Shown: positions 63,112 through 64,000 of the stretch, in pieces | How the letters are laid out: each line of letters begins with the position of its first letter | Numbering within the stretch: the stretch's first letter is position 1 | Source: Pseudanabaena sp. Chao 1811 | Lineage (GTDB): Bacteria > Cyanobacteriota > Cyanobacteriia > Pseudanabaenales > Pseudanabaenaceae | DNA: 64,000 bases | Reading direction: 5' to 3' | Assembly: GCF_027942295.1 (NCBI RefSeq) | Contig: NZ_CP101416.1 | Span: forward strand, 496,001-560,000 | Translations under genes and position numbers: made by a program | The notes under the pieces: model-generated | What the model saw: only the letters and a program-made list of their open reading frames with translations | The model's database searches: none | What the model was told of the DNA's origin: nothing

Positions 63112-63140
63112 AATATATTGACAATGGCAACTTCTGTCAA
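63112..63140 (-). promoter_or_regulatory. Sigma-70-type promoter of the rpsM operon
   Basis: Minus strand: -35 TTGACA (63140-63135), exactly 17 nt spacer, -10 TATATT (63117-63112). The same 25 bp are palindromic: a plus-strand TTGACA at 63118-63123 lies 17 nt before TATTTT (63141-63146), so a face-to-face promoter is possible. Confidence 0.7.
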
Positions 63141-63267
63141 TATTTTTGCAATTTAGCTTCTCAGAGTTAGCTCTATGCTATTGCTTGTTGTGGTTAAAGT
63201 GCGGTGTAGTTACCGCTAAAAGATCCTCAGAGTTAAGAGGAACTAAAATTATTACCTTAAGTTACTA

Positions 63268-63957
63268 CTAGTCGCGATCGCTATCGATCGATCCTATCCC
63301 AGAAATTGGGCGATAGGAATAACTAGCGATCGCAGGGGCGGAACTAGGAGATTGTGGACGTGATATTTTCATAATATCTTCTTTAATCGCTTCGAGATCG
63401 ACATAGCGGTCAGCAACATTGATCAGGTGATCACTAGTCATTGAGCGCAAACTGACTACCTCAACGCGCACACCCCGATAACTAGCAGCATCAACGGCAT
63501 AGGCGAGATCCCCATCGCCACTAACAAGAACGGCTGTATCATAGGAACCAATCAAGGCCATCATGTCCACAGCAATTTCCACATCAAGGTTCGCTTTTTT
63601 AGAACCATCGGGAAGTTGGACAAGCTCTTTAGAAATTACTCGATAGCCATTACGGCGCATCCACAATAAGAAGCCTTGTTGCTTTTCATTGGTGCGATCT
63701 ACCCCTGTATAGAAAAAAGCTCTGAGTAAACGAGAGCCATCAGTAAGACATAAAAGCAGCTTGGTGTAGTCGATTTCGATACCTAGCTGAAGAGCTGCAT
63801 AAAAAAGATTAGAACCATCAATAAAGATGGCAACACGCCCTCGATTTTCTAAAATTTGGTCTGGTTTAAAGCCAGAATCTTGCTCGAACGGTAACATATT
63901 TTTGCCTATAGAACGTTTGTTATCTAGTGCTGTGGGATGAAGCTTTGGTATTAGCAT
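63268..63957 (-). CDS. LabA-like NYN-domain protein
   Basis: 229 residues. The NYN (PIN-like RNase) domain spans about 40-190: RVAIFIDGSNLFYAALQLGIEIDY (catalytic Asp in FIDGSN), DVEIAVDMMAL, AVLVSGDGDLAYAVDAASYRGVRVEVVSL (second acidic cluster). LabA of Synechococcus elongatus belongs to this group and affects circadian output of KaiC; other members are RNases. A Ser/Pro-rich tail follows. In-frame Met at residue 21 is an alternative start. The upstream promoter region lies partly outside the window. Confidence 0.9.
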   Translation of the reverse strand: MLIPKLHPTALDNKRSIGKNMLPFEQDSGFKPDQILENRGRVAIFIDGSNLFYAALQLGIEIDYTKLLLCLTDGSRLLRAFFYTGVDRTNEKQQGFLLWMRRNGYRVISKELVQLPDGSKKANLDVEIAVDMMALIGSYDTAVLVSGDGDLAYAVDAASYRGVRVEVVSLRSMTSDHLINVADRYVDLEAIKEDIMKISRPQSPSSAPAIASYSYRPISGIGSIDSDRD

Positions 63958-64000
63958 TGATACTTAAAACCGTCCTAAGTGTTTACCTAATTCAGAAGAA

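Noticed and set aside
62945-63130. 61-codon frame with a C-x2-C and NPxHK pattern faintly like ribosomal protein L36 (rpmJ)
   Set aside because: Its start lies inside the promoter spacer, there is no ribosome binding site, and the spacing and remaining residues do not fit L36. The similarity is probably chance.
1-64000. CRISPR arrays, tRNA and rRNA genes
   Set aside because: No regularly spaced direct repeats with unique spacers, no T-arm GGTTCGAATCC-type sequences with matching cloverleaf arms and no rRNA stretches were seen on either strand.
1-64000. Very frequent GCGATCGC octamers as possible operators
   Set aside because: This is the well-known HIP1 motif, abundant in many cyanobacterial genomes including coding regions. 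It marks the lineage rather than local regulation.

Overview
The window is a stretch of cyanobacterial chromosome. The evidence is psbK (photosystem II), bchM and hemC (chlorophyll/tetrapyrrole synthesis), a phycobiliprotein-like gene, a threonyl-tRNA synthetase without the N-terminal TGS domain, the cyanobacterial ribosomal order rpsM-rpsK-rpoA-rplQ-truA-rplM-rpsI, and very frequent HIP1 octamers (GCGATCGC). Gene content and repeat style suggest Pseudanabaena or a relative. That genus call is an inference, not a search result.

Layout. 1-9.6 kb: housekeeping and conserved genes (partial FAD oxidoreductase, cupin, def, argS, TolC-like efflux, pepA, YbjN-like) plus an unexplained folded leader RNA candidate (4665-4785). 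9.6-19.1 kb: an accessory island with a DUF4157/eCIS-core protein carrying a kinase-like C-terminus, divergent from a 1825-residue nSTAND NTPase with 14 almost identical WD40 repeats, then a DUF433 antitoxin whose DUF5615 toxin has decayed to 16 codons. 19-25 kb: histone-deacetylase-like enzyme, Uma2 nuclease, FHA-PrsW protease, bioD, thrS. 25.4-33.2 kb: a metal-efflux locus (adaptor, RND pump, lipoprotein, response regulator, sensor kinase) with a TTTCAT-N5-TTTCAT site in its promoter region. 33-42 kb: LRR protein, MenH-like hydrolase, glycosyl hydrolase, phycobiliprotein-like, NB-ARC and adenylate cyclase genes. 42-45.7 kb: a SnoaL-like gene split by two different insertion sequences, then a HEPN/MNT pair. 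45.7-58.4 kb: RNA methyltransferase, TrpD2-like, LysR/larB, phosphopantetheinyl transferase, ThiS/MoaD-like, psbK, 2OG oxygenase, sppA, bchM, hemC. 58.6-63.3 kb: the ribosomal protein/rpoA operon on the minus strand, with a near-consensus promoter far upstream. The window closes with a LabA-like NYN gene.

The intergenic DNA is the most unusual part. It is filled with long, nearly perfect hairpins with 3-nt loops and at least three families of small inverted-repeat (MITE-like) elements. Some overlap or supply the starts, stops and 5' regions of neighbouring genes. One palindromic element lies in frame inside the NTPase domain of the large WD40 protein. Both insertion sequences leave clean target duplications, and removing them restores a 118-codon reading frame.
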